Assembly (NCBI GenBank): GCA_030278955.1
Contig: JAOANR010000002.1
Span: 7,801,982 to 7,865,981, forward strand
DNA from: Hygrophila difformis
Taxonomy: Eukaryota > Streptophyta > Magnoliopsida > Lamiales > Acanthaceae
DNA length: 64,000 nucleotides
Direction of reading: 5' to 3'
Below, in pieces: positions 36,558 through 47,687 of this stretch. The notes below the pieces were generated by a model that was not told the origin of the DNA, ran no database searches, and saw only the letters and a list, made by a program, of their open reading frames with translations. The stretch's first letter is position 1; the number at the start of each line of letters is the position of its first letter. Both the position numbers and the translations under genes were made by a program.

Positions 36558-37223
36558 GTTAATTGATTAATACCCAAATTATTTAATCTAATATGCACAA
36601 TAGATAAATATAAATATGTGTATACATATAATTTTGACTTGCAGAAATTTAGGTTGGATTAATTCCGTGCTTGCGAAAATTATTCCGGATTTTAAATTTC
36701 TTTGAATTCCGGATATAATCTTCGGTCAATTACAGAACTAATCCAACCGGGAACCTCTTTAGATGCTCAGTCGGGACAGGGGCGACGGAAAGTGAGATGA
36801 TGGTCGTGGCTTGTCCGATGGTGGTGAGCAATTGGTAGTCCGAAGATCTGCTGCTCCATTTGTTGTTTCACCAGTGATGAGGGTTTCCTCAGCGCAGTGG
36901 TGGCGTTGAGGTGGATGAGCGATGGAGCAGCGGTTGAGCTTCGTGGTCCGGATGTGGTGGAGATGACAAACATGTGAGTCTCACGTGTTGTGCAATTTAC
37001 AATTGCAAATTAGTGTAGCTCCACTGCTACACTTCTCCATTTTTCTTTGATTTTTCGTTTAATTAACCTGGATCTTGCAATTGGCGAAGTGTAATTAAAC
37101 GAAAGATCAAAGTAGTGTAGCCCAAATGCTACACTTCCACATTTAACTCCTTACACCAATTTTTGCGGCTCCATGATTCCTGCAATCAAAAATACCCCAT
37201 TTGGTTAGGTTTTCCCCTCAAAT

Positions 37224-37260
37224 CAACATCCTCACATTTAGAGTCTTAGTACTCTAAATG
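37224..37260 (-). repeat. Stem-loop/PPT-like module, Element C copy 1
   Basis: Stem ACATTTAGAGT / ACTCTAAATGT, 6-nt loop, then GAGGATGTTG on the minus strand. A candidate 3' splice site TTGATTGCAG|G follows after about 43 nt (37181-37180). Confidence 0.8.
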
Positions 37261-37371
37261 TTTAATTGATTTGGGGGTACTTCTCTGTTCTGAAATAAAC
37301 ACATTAAACTAACACTAAACTAACTATGAGTAATCAGGAGTGTAATTCTCTTAATAAACGACGCTGCATCC

Positions 37372-37389
37372 TCCCCGGCAACGGCGCCA
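37372..37389 (-). other. Primer-binding site of Element C
   Basis: The minus strand reads TGGCGCCGTTGCCGGGGA, identical to Element B, abutting the LTR end at 37390. Confidence 0.9.
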
Positions 37390-40129
37390 TGAAACTTTTG
37401 ACAAATTTCACTAACACGAGTATTTTTCTAGAAAATATATCAGGTTCGGATTTATAAAATGAAAAGAGTTATGATTTATGGAATGAGTTTAGGAATATAT
37501 TAAGAGTGTCACTTTTTATTACTCAGGTGGGGTGCTTTAATTTCAAATGGCGTTGCAGTCCTCTCATGTCATGAAACTTTTGACAAGTCTCATGGTACAA
37601 CCGGGATAGATTGACCTTCAGCCTGTCACACTGAGGGTCCCCGGCATATGTGCCATGATACTTCTCATGATTTCATGTCATGAGATTACCTACCATGAAA
37701 CTTTCGGCAGACTCCCACTAAATGAGTATTTTCTGAAAAATCACATTTTTATTTACTCGTGTTAAGAAACTGTGCCCCCGAAAGCGCACGGAGTCAAAAA
37801 TTGCAGTAATTTATAGTAAGTACCGGATCGTTCACTGGAGGATGTGCGATGGAAGCAGGGCCCACGTCATTTACTAAGATTTTCCACTCAGTTACTCGAT
37901 TCGAGTTTGAGTTTGATTATCAACTACTTGACAGAATTTAAACTAAGCTATGAAAGCAATTAAAATAAAGCAGATAAAATTATTCTAGAAAGCGAATTAA
38001 ATTAATCTAAGAAGACAATAAAATTAATCTAAGAGAGCGGTTAAGATTATTCTAAGAAAGCAGATTTAAAATGAGACAGAAGGGACAGGGAGAAAATAAT
38101 AAAGGTTGGACAAGATTCAGATGAAACACAGTTAAACTTCCATTTTAATACACAGATCTTTGTTTGGGATAATTCATCAGTTAGCTAATTCTCATGCTTC
38201 CTTTACCATGTTCCCTTTAACAGACAGGTACTTGTAGTAAGGATTTACATGCCTTAAGACAGCAAAATCTAAGATACCACAGATATATAACTGCCCCTGC
38301 GCAGAGGTATGTCATTTATCTGTGGTGGACAAGCAACACCTGACAAATCATTTATTGAGATGCCAAGTACGTTATCATTCCCCAATGTCACACCCAAAGA
38401 TTCTAATCAAGCCCTGAACTATCCCTTAACTATCAGTCCTAGTAGCAGTTACACAACTCTCAATACAACCGAGTGACCTCTAACGAAAGCATTTAAAAGA
38501 AAGCGGTAAAAGAAAGCGGTAAAGAAAGCATTTAAAATCCTATCACTCGGAGGTTTTTGAAAGTTTGACCCTGGTAGTAAAAGAAAGCCCCCAGTCAGAA
38601 TGACCGGATGTGGATCAAGAATTCCCTATTCTCGGTGAACCGCTCGCAGTGTTCACTTCTCGTCGGGTGGTTATGAGATACAAACTAATGAAACGAACTA
38701 ATAAATTAGTTCGTTCCGGATGCACTCACTCAGGACTAAAAAATAGGCTTTGGCAGAAGAAGATAGCAGTTGAAAGAATACTCAACCCTACCTTAGAAAA
38801 TAACCAAGGCCCGAATGTTGTTCCTCTAGTGTTATCTATCACACCTTGTCGGAATCCAAGTGGAATCTGACCCAGTGCAATATTTAATACAAGATTTCCA
38901 ACAAACAGCAATTTTGGAAAATAATAAATCCGAAAATCATTCCCTATCAGGTACTAGACTCTCAATTAAAACACAGATCCTTTCAGTCTAGGTGAGACCT
39001 AATCGCTGACTCTGCTTCTAATTTCCCAAAATCAACCCCCAGTCGGATATGAATTAGTCATAACTGTCGAATTTATCCCTTACTCAGATCCGGATTTTAT
39101 AAAGGAATTTTTGTTGGAAATTTATTTTGAAACATCTGATTTAAAATCAAGACTCCTGTGTCCAAGGGAAGGATCCCAAAATAATATTGACCACAATATC
39201 TACATAATAATATCATGCATAAAGTTATAGAGAAGTGTAAAATTAAATAACCCAAAATATAAGGTGGGTTTAGACAGAAGTTGGAACACAAAGATGAAAT
39301 AGCAGGAGATGAGAAGAATTTATTTGGCTAAAAAGAGTGCCAGAAATAACTGGGGTGATCTGGACTGCAAACATCTGCTATCCAGTTCCCAATTATTCCA
39401 GATGGGAAGATTTTTAGACAGAAAGGAATTCCAAGTGACGGTGACCGCCGTCATTCAGCTCCCTTTTATCTGTGAACGGAAGAAAAACCCACATATTTTC
39501 TTGTTGTAATAATTCTCAAATAATGTTGGTCGACATCATTTAATAATACTACAACTTGAATTCAGGTTTTGAAATTAAGATAAAAAGAATAAAACTGTAT
39601 CCGGATAGGAGTCAGCTGAGCAGCTATTATAATCCCGGATGGACGAACCGCCAAGGCTTCCACCGGCCACTATCCAGACCATGCAAAATAACATCTAATA
39701 ATTAATATACAGACCACGAGCTAGTTATCCGTGTGGGAATACCCGCCAACATTAGTCTGTTATATCTCTTACTAGCTGTTTCACACAACACGGAAAAGAC
39801 AAAATAAATAAAAGAAAATATTTTTGGGTCATCTTGCATGAGAGACATTGGTTTCTCATGCAAGGTATGGAAATTATTCCATAATTACTCCTTATGGTCT
39901 AAATAATCTCTCATTCCGTAATTAATTAATTACAGTCCGGATTATATACTTAGATCATTAGAGTTTAATTTTTTTGTAGAAGAATCTTTTAATGGGAAAT
40001 TGAACAAAGTTCTTTATATCAAATTAATCATGGGTTGAGATCATTGGATTTCAACCTCAAAATATTAATATAAAGGTTCAATTAATTAATGGAGTGAGAT
40101 GAAGAATAAAAATTGGCAAAAAGATGCCA

Positions 40130-40689
40130 CTCTGTCGCGGAGTAGAGTTTGTGTCGCGGAGCATGGTTCCGCGACAAAGGTTTCGCGACAAAGGGGTGGG
40201 AAATAAGAGGAATGGAATTTTTGAAAATTAGGGTTTGTTTTGTCGCTTAAGCAAAAATTTTGTCGCGGAACATGGTTCCGCGACAAAGAGGCATAGCGAC
40301 AAAGAGGGTTGAAAATTGGTAAGGACATAATTCCTGGTCGCGGAACAAGGATTTTGTCGCGGAACGTGGTTCCGCGACAAAGGTTCCGCGCCAGAGTCCT
40401 CCCAGAATAAAATTACAAGTATTTGGGTCCTTGGTCGCTAATCAAGGATTTTGTCGCAGAACGTGGTTCCGCGACAAGAGTTGCATCGCGACCAAGGGGT
40501 TTCAAAATTAATGGCAAGGCATAATTTCCTGTCTCGGAATAAAATTTTGTCGCGGAACGTGGTTCCGCGACAAGGGTATTCCGCGACAAAAGCCATGCAG
40601 ACAAAATGCAAGAATTTGGTCCTCTGTCGCTAAACAGGGGTTTTGTCGCGGAACGTGGTTCCGCGACAGAGTGTTCCGCGACAAAGGGT
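40130..40689 (-). repeat. Element C hairpin cluster 2 (5' LTR)
   Basis: Same six units as at 31441-32000, with no difference noticed in the hairpins. Confidence 0.92.
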
Positions 40690-41392
40690 TTTAAAATTTA
40701 TAAAAATTTTGGCAGCATAACGCCTAATATTGCATTACATGGGTGTGCGTTGTGATCCGTGGGATCACAACGGGAAAATTACATTGCAACCCGTGGGGTT
40801 ACAATGTGATGCAATACAATATAGGAAATGCAATTTTTAGATATGCATAAACACTTTAATAACATCCCTTTCTAGATTTATTATACTAGAACTAAAAATA
40901 AAATAAAACAACATCCAAAATAAAAAGAAAAATAAAAGCAACTACTAAACTAAAAAGCAAGATAAAACACACTGGAACAAAAATCTGAAAAAGATAAACT
41001 AAGCTAATAAACCTATCAAGGGATAATATCTAATGATTATGCATTTATTAAAATAAGGAAAGCAATAAAACCTAACTACAATACCAAAACATGGTTCAAA
41101 ATACACCCATTAATTAAGTGTTTGAAACCCACAAACTACAAAATATAAAACTGGAAAAGAAAAAGAAATGAACACTAGCTACACTATTTTATTACAAAGC
41201 ATAAATTAAAACTAAGCTAAGATCTACATCTACATTGCATAAAAATAATCTAAGCTACCTACTCTAACATGTTTTTGGAGAGCACAGTGGTGCCTCCAAG
41301 AACAGTAAAACTAAACTAAGTGTAGCTAGGTTACTGTTCAAGGGGGTGGGAGGTTATATTTATAGAGGTGGAAAATTAGCCCTAGGCCCATT

Positions 41393-41801
41393 AGGCCCAT
41401 TTGGTCGCGGAATAGATTATTTTGTCGCGGAACAGCTTGCATAGGGACACAACACATGAAATTTGCTTTTTGGCTTCAGATTTTCGCATCAGAGGGGACG
41501 GGAGCTCGAGTCCCAGGGAATAAGACGAAAATCCCTTACCCACTGGGACCTCAAGTCCTGGGAGCTTGTGTGTATTTTGGCATGTGGGAATATTTTGAAA
41601 AAGCATGTCACGTGAGCTGTCCCTGTCCCTGTCGCGGTGCACTGTCCTGGTCGCGCTCCACTTTGTCGCGGAACCATGTTCCGCGACAAAATTGTGTGCC
41701 TTGATTCTCTTCTCACAGTCTCGAAATAATTTTTGGGCGCGGAGCAAATTTTTGGGCGCGGAGCACTTTGTCGTGGAGTACCCTTCCGCGACAAAGTATT
41801 T
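41393..41801 (-). repeat. Element C hairpin cluster 1 (5' LTR)
   Basis: Same motif copies as at 32704-33112, upstream of the TATA box at 41357-41364 on the minus strand. Confidence 0.85.
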
Positions 41802-43228
41802 AATTTTTCTCTCTCTCTCATTTCTCTTCTCTCTTCATTCTTCTTTTTCTTGATTCTCGATCCCTTTCTGTTTACAGCTTTCTTCTTCAAATTTCTTCTT
41901 CTTCGTTCTTTATTTTCTAATTTTGCTCTTCCATCTTTTTCGTCTCTCTTCCATTTTAATTCCAGTTTTCCAAAATCTCTTCTTGTTCTCGCTCCAGTTC
42001 TTTCTTTTCCAGTTTTCTAAAATCCCTTTTCTTCTTCTTCTTTGGGTTTTCTGAAATCTGAAAGTGGGGGTTGGAGACAATGGAAATATGAAGTGCTCGG
42101 TTGGTGGTGGTGCGAGCTGTTGAGGCGGCCGGAAATGGAGATGATGCGGCGGAGCTTGAGAGAGAGGCGGATACAGGGGCGATGAGGTGAAGATGGGGTT
42201 GAGGGTGGTCGGAAAAGGAGAGGACGGGGGAGGATGGAGATGGTTGGTGTTGGAAATGGGGACAGAGGGGCTGCCGGAGTTGGATATGGTGGCGGCTGAG
42301 AGGGGCGAATCGGAGGCGGATGAGAAAATGGGGGCTGTTGAGGGCGAATCGGAGGAGGGAAGGTTCGGTTTCTGGAGGCGGCGGCGGCTGTCGAGGTGGA
42401 CTTGGAGGAGATGATGGTTGGTGGAGAGATGGTGGCGCGAGGTGGAGGAGATGGAGGGATGGTGTTGGTGACGGATGGCGGCGGCCGCCGGCCGGCGGCG
42501 GCGGCGCCGGCGGCAGGAGATGGATTAGGGTTAGGGTTAGAGTTTAGGGTTAGGGTTGGGCCAAGAGTTTGGGCTAGGGTGGTTTTTGTTGGGCTTGGGC
42601 CACTTTTTGGATTATTTTGGGCTTGAAAATATTGGGTTAAGTGGAGATGGGTGTAATGGGCTTCCAGATTGGATTTGTGTTACTGGGCCTGGAGAATTGG
42701 ACTGATTGGGAAATGGATTGGACTAGGGAATTGGACTGAAAATATTGGACCAAGCAAAGTAAATCACCTGTAATTAGTTAAAATTAACAGTGATTAGTGG
42801 ACCAATTAATGTTTAACTGAAACAGAAAAGAGGAATAGAAATAACTAAACATAAAAATTAAAAATATATACATCAAAATGTAAAAATAAAAATAAAAATA
42901 ATATAAATATAATATTTATTCCACTTGATTGTTTGGTCTGTGTTCCATTTAATGAACTCGTGTTCCACCGAATAGACAACAACGAACCAAATTAATCAAG
43001 TGTATGATTTTTAATATTTTTATCATGTTTTTGGATTTTTTAAACATAAATTTAATAAAAAATAACAATATTTTTGTATTTTTCAATACCAGCTTATTAT
43101 TTATACAAACTTGCATAAATATGCTAAATTCAACTGCTTTCTTATTTAAATAAGACCGGAATGCGATCAAATGTCCGTTTTAGACACGGAAATAGATTGA
43201 AAATAATGGTCAATTTTGGCCATTATCA

Positions 43229-46200
43229 ACCATGGTTAAACGTCTTAAGCTTGGAGTGGTGGAACCTGTTAAAATGAGGCTCCAGCTTGCAGATAGGTCA
43301 ATTACAAAGCCAATCGGAATCTTGAAAGATGTGATAATCAAGGCTGGCAGTACTCCATTTCCAGTGGATTCATCATTCTTGACATCGAGGAGGACTCCGA
43401 CATGCCTCTCATCTTAGGCAGGCCATTCTTGGCCACAGGCGCGGCACTAATAGATGCCAAATCCGGAAGGGTGACACTCCGTGTTGATGGGGATGAAGTC
43501 ATCTTCGACATGGAGCAACTGCAGAAATTCCCAAACGACAGTTTTTGTTTTTCATTTGATGATGTAATAGTTAGGAAAGAGCTAGACTCTGGAAACAATG
43601 ATGAAGTAATGCTGTATGAATCTTCAAAGCAGGTACTGATGCCTGCTGGTGCTGAGCCAAAGGAACAGTGCAGCGCCGTCCAATTTGAGGATCCCGAGTC
43701 CGGGGACCTTGAAGCATATGACGGTGCTGATTTCACTGCACAGGAGAATGATGGCAACAAAGAGGAAGAAGAGGGCCCTGTACTGACGCAGGGTCCCAAA
43801 GGTAAATCTAATCTCCCACTACCCATTTCTCGCAAATTACTCCCTTCCGTTGAATGTCCACCAGAGCTTGAACTTAAAACATTACCCGATCATCTCAAGT
43901 ACGCGTTTCTCGCAGAACATAAAAAATTACCTGTGATTGTTTCGGCTAAGCTCTCCCAAGAGCAAGAAAATGCTCTGGTGGTCATTCTTAAGAAACATGT
44001 ACATGCAATAGGTTGGACCATTTCTGATATAAAAGGAATAAACCCTTCTATTTGCATGCACAGGATTTTAATGGAAGAAGAGTATAAACCTTCCCGTCAA
44101 CCTCAGAGGCGTTTGAACCCCCTCATGCAAGAAGTGGTAAGAAAGGAGGTTATCAAGCTATTAGATGCTGGTATAATCTATCCTATATCTGACAGCAAAT
44201 GGGTTAGCCCAGTGCAGGTCGTGCCAAAACGAGTAGGGATGTGCATAACCAAGAATGAGCAAGGAGAAGAGGTTGCAACCAGGCCAGTGACCGGATGGAG
44301 AGTTTGCATCGACTACCGGAAGCTGAACGAGGCCACCCGCAAGGATCATTTTCCATTGCCATTTATTGATCAAATGCTTAGAGGTTGGCAGGGAGAGAGT
44401 TTATTGCTTTTTGGATGGTTATTCTGGGTATAATCAGATTGTTATTTCAAGCGAAGACCATGATAAAACCACTTTTACTTGCCCTTATGGCACTTTTGCT
44501 TACAGGCGCATGCCATTCGGTCTTTGCAATGCACCTGCTACTTTTCAAAGATGCATGATGTCTATATTCTCCGAATTTATCGAAAAATGCATTGAGGTCT
44601 TCATGGATGACTTCTCTGTATATGGAGATACATTTGAAGATTGTTTGACCAATCTTGCAAAGATTTTAAAGAGATGTGAGGACACTAATCTCGTCTTGAA
44701 TTGGGAAAAGTGTCATTTTATGGTCACTGAGGGCATAGTGTTAGGTCATCGCATTTCTCGTGCAGGTATTGAGGTTGATCCAGCCAAAGTTTCCATCATT
44801 TCCAATCTCCCTCTTCCTAACTCGATTAAATCAGTTAGGATCTTCTTAGGGCATGCCGGTTTTTATCAGAGATTCATTAAGGATTTTTCTAAAATTGCCA
44901 AGCCGCTCACTAATCTGCTTTGTAAAGAAAACTCTTTCTTAATAAATGAAGGGTGTGTCCAAGCCTTTGACACGCTCAAGAAGATGTTGGTTTCTGCACC
45001 GATAGTGCAACCACCCGATTGGTCAATACCTTTCGAGGTAATGTGCGATGCTAGTGATCTCGCCGTAGGTGCAGTACTCGGGCAACATAAGGATGGGAGA
45101 CATTGTGTAATTCATTACGCAAGTCATGCCCTGAATGAGGCCCAAGTCAACTACACCACAACGGAGAAAGAGATGTATGCTGTAATCTTCGCGTTTGACA
45201 AATTCAGACAGTATCTGATAGGTACGAAGACTATAGTGTACACGGATCATTCTGCATTGAGATACTTGTTCAGCAAGCAGGATGCCAAACCTCGATTAAT
45301 CAGGTGGGTACTTCTGTTGCAAGAATTCGACATCATAATAAAAGATAGGCGAGGTCGAGATAATGGTGCTGCTGACCACTTATCTCGATTAGATAATGAC
45401 AAAAAGGAAAAGCCGTTAATGAAGAGTTCCCGGACGAACAGTTGTTCGCATTGCATTTGCACAATCAAGCGTGTCCATGGTTTTCCGACATTGCTAACTT
45501 CTTGGCATGCGGAATAACCCCACAGTTTTCGAACTATCATCAGAAGAATAAGTTCAACCGAGATGTATTAAACTACTTCTGGGAAGAACCATATCTCTTC
45601 AAACACTGCGCCGATTCAATAATCAGGCGATGTGTGACCGAGCATGAAGCATATCAAATTGTCAGAAAATGCCATGAATCAGAATATGGAGGTCACCATG
45701 GTCCCGCTCGAACGGCCCATAAGGTCCTCGAATGTAGATTTTATTGGCCTCACATCTATGAGGATTGCAGGACATTTGTGAAAGGTTGCGACAAATGCCA
45801 AAGATTAGGAAACATCTCCAAGAGGGATGAGATGCCCCAAAAGGGAATTCTCACACTTGAGATTTTCGATGTATGGGGCATTGACTTCATGGGACCGCTC
45901 CCACCATCTGGTGGAAACTACTATATCTTGGTAGCTGTCGATTACGTGTCCAAGTGGGTCGAGGCTGTCGCATTACCGACCAATGATGGTAGCCAAGTCA
46001 TCAAGTTCCTCAAGAACAACATTTTCAGTCGATTTGGCATACCTAGGGTGGTGATATCTGATGGAGGAACACACTTTATTAATAAAGCTTTTGAAACTTT
46101 AATGAGTAAAAATGGAATCCTCCATAAGATAGGCACGCCTTATCATCCCCAGGCTAGTGGTCAAGTCGAGGTATCCAACCGCGAAATCAAACACATACTC

Positions 46201-46764
46201 GAAGCCACAGTTGGGATAACCCGTAAGGATTGGGCACGTAAGCTCAACGATGCTCTATGGGCATACCGCACAGCATATAAGACTCCCATTGGGATGTCTC
46301 CATATAGGCTTATCTTTGGAAAAGCCTGTCATTTGCCTGTAGAGCTAGAGCATAAAGCTTACTGGGCCGTTAAGACGCTCAACTTTGATCCGAAAGTTGC
46401 TCAGAGCAAACGCAAGTTGGACCTCAATGAAATTGAGGAAATACGAGCACAAGCTTATGAAAGCTCTCGAATTTACAAGGAGCGGACCCAGAAGTTACAC
46501 GATCGCCTGATTAAGCATAAACATTTCTATGTTGGTCAAAATGTGTTATTGTTCAATTCCAGGTTGAAGCTGTTCCCCGGAAAGCTTAAATCCAGATGGG
46601 AAGGACCACATGAAGTATTAGAAGTGTTTGAAAATGGAGCCGTCAGGATCCGAACCGAAAAGGGCAACATGGTGGTGAATGGACACCGATTGAAGGAGTA
46701 CATCGGACTGTTCGATCCGGAGAAAGAAAGCCAAGCAGTGGCAGACCCGGCTTACACTCAATAA
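43229..46764 (+). pseudogene. Element B pol: protease end, RT, RNase H, integrase
   Basis: Continuation of B after Element C. The protease second half ends with MPLILGRPFLATGAALID. RT motifs: [41 protein letters not shown], and the catalytic site in MDDFSVYG, which reads FMDD as is typical of Athila. RNase [16 protein letters not shown], then [25 protein letters not shown] and [10 protein letters not shown]. Integrase: zinc-binding [12 protein letters not shown] with CDKCQRLG, then core D in GIDFMGP, D in ISDGGTHF, E in [10 protein letters not shown], then a C-terminal [15 protein letters not shown]. Frame shifts near 43370, 44385 and 45420 break it; the integrase frame (45442-46764) is open. 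The stop is TAA at 46762. Confidence 0.9.
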
Positions 46765-47283
46765 GAAACAACATTAAAATCATAAAAATTTAATTTCATT
46801 ATGTATATATGTGTATATTAGTGCGTTATTTTATCAGAGATATCCAAAAATCAATTAAACATTTAGAGTACTGAGACTCTAAATGTGAGGATGTTGTGAT
46901 TCGGAGAAAAATCTAAAATGGTCTATTTTATCTGTCTTGCAGAAATACCCGAACCACCAAAAGAAGGAGCAGAAAATGAAGAAGAAAACCAGGTTCCAGG
47001 TTGGATTAGGTCCATGAATTTAAGAAAACGGTTTCAGAAATTAAAGCAATTTAAAATCCGAAATAGTTTTTTGCAAACAAATGGAATTAGTCCAACCTAT
47101 TTTATGCAAGTTTCATTTTAATTAAGATAGCCCATTTATAACACAAAAATGTCTTGGACTAAAATCTCCTAAGTCCAAAACAAATAAAACCAACTGAAGC
47201 CCAATTTCATCTACTCGGGCCCAGTCCGCCTGAAATTTTGAAAAATTTCAAAATTGCAAGTGCAGTTGAATCCCGCTCTTAGC
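46765..47283 (+). other. Element B non-coding module after integrase
   Basis: Contains a stem-loop/PPT-like module (46858-46896), a candidate splice acceptor CTTGCAG ending at 46942, a short open stretch to 47121 (acidic then basic, EIPEPPKEGAENEEE...), and a GGTTGGAT inverted repeat (46998-47098) also found twice in Element C. The short open stretch could be a small exon, but nothing else supports it. Confidence 0.6.
46858..46896 (+). repeat. Stem-loop/PPT-like module, Element B copy 1
   Basis: CATTTAGAGT, loop ACTGAG, ACTCTAAATG, then TGAGGATGTTG. About 46 nt before a TCTTGCAG acceptor-like site. Confidence 0.8.
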
Positions 47284-47527
47284 TACGACGCTATTCTCAC
47301 CTACGACACTAACCTAGGTTAGAGCCGTAGGGATGGGATAGCGCCGTAGGGCACTTCCCCCTCCTTTATATCTACCTACGACGCAATCCCTAAGTACGAC
47401 GCTATCCTTGGATAGCGCCGTAATAAAGGTACAGCGCCGTAGTACTCCCTTATCTCTCCACCGTTCTACGACGCTGAATAAAACCTACGGCGCTAGTATA
47501 GCGCCGTAGGATAAGTATAGCGTCGTA
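47284..47527 (+). repeat. Hairpin-motif array upstream of the F-box-like gene
   Basis: About twelve copies of the Element B LTR motif (TACGACGCTA, TAGCGCCGTA, TAGCGTCGTA and variants) in both orientations. The last copy ends about 19 bp before a TATA box. Sequence between copies differs from the LTR clusters. Confidence 0.9.
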
Positions 47528-47545
47528 AAACCCTTTTTCCTCACC

Positions 47546-47553
47546 TATAAATA
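47546..47553 (+). promoter_or_regulatory. TATA box of the F-box-like gene
   Basis: TATAAATA in CTCACCTATAAATACCCC, 135 bp upstream of the ATG at 47688, followed by a T/C-rich leader like a plant 5' UTR. Confidence 0.65.
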
Positions 47554-47687
47554 CCCCGACCTTCTCCTTCTTCATTCCCACACTTCGACACTTTCGCACT
47601 CCCATTCCCAAAATCCACTCCCAAATACACCTACGAAGAACGCAGAATTCTCGTAACAACATTTTTCCACAAATCTAAGGGGACACC

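Larger units (their letters stand above)
34521..37389 (-). other. Element C internal region, non-coding, hairpin-rich
   Basis: No frame of more than about 75 codons and no retroelement domain. It consists of repeated modules: stem-loops with a GTGAGGATGTTG tail (complement at 37224-37260, 36517-36557 and 35999-36036), inverted repeats with GGTTGGAT arms (36651-36748 and 36324-36420), and an AGTGTAGC/GCTACACT set (37011-37133). From about 35880 to 34521 it aligns with Element B 62240-63595 in reverse, so it is the shared 3' untranslated region. The polypurine-like end is at 34536-34521. Confidence 0.8.
28701..43228 (-). mobile_element. Element C: non-autonomous Athila-related LTR element without gag or pol
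   Basis: Target-site duplication accat (28696-28700 and 43229-43233). Reading on the minus strand: 5' LTR 43228..37390, primer site at 37389..37372, internal region of 2,869 bp, 3' LTR 34520..28701. LTR ends (TGATAATGG, AAAGTTTCA) and primer site match Element B, so it belongs to the same family. No gag, protease, RT or integrase is present. The first ~60 bp of the internal region match B after its primer site, then jump to sequence like B after integrase (from about 46850). The two LTRs differ by about a dozen substitutions over 5.8 kb plus one GC-rich indel, so insertion was recent. Any mobility would need proteins in trans. Confidence 0.9.
37390..43228 (-). repeat. Element C 5' LTR, about 5.8 kb
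   Basis: Nearly identical partner of 28701-34520, about 19 bp longer through a GC-rich (GGCGGC/GGCCGCC) expansion near 42480-42515. Hairpin clusters at about 40130-40689 and 41393-41801, TATA box at 41357-41364, telomere-like run at about 42524-42557. Confidence 0.92.

Noticed and set aside
36767..36973. Minus-strand ORF of 68 codons in the Element C interior
   Set aside because: No domain, Ser/His-rich low complexity, located among inverted repeats, and not present in the related B sequence.
46918..47121. Small ORF as an envelope-like gene of Element B
   Set aside because: Too short, no membrane segment or signal peptide; at most a small exon after the acceptor at 46942.
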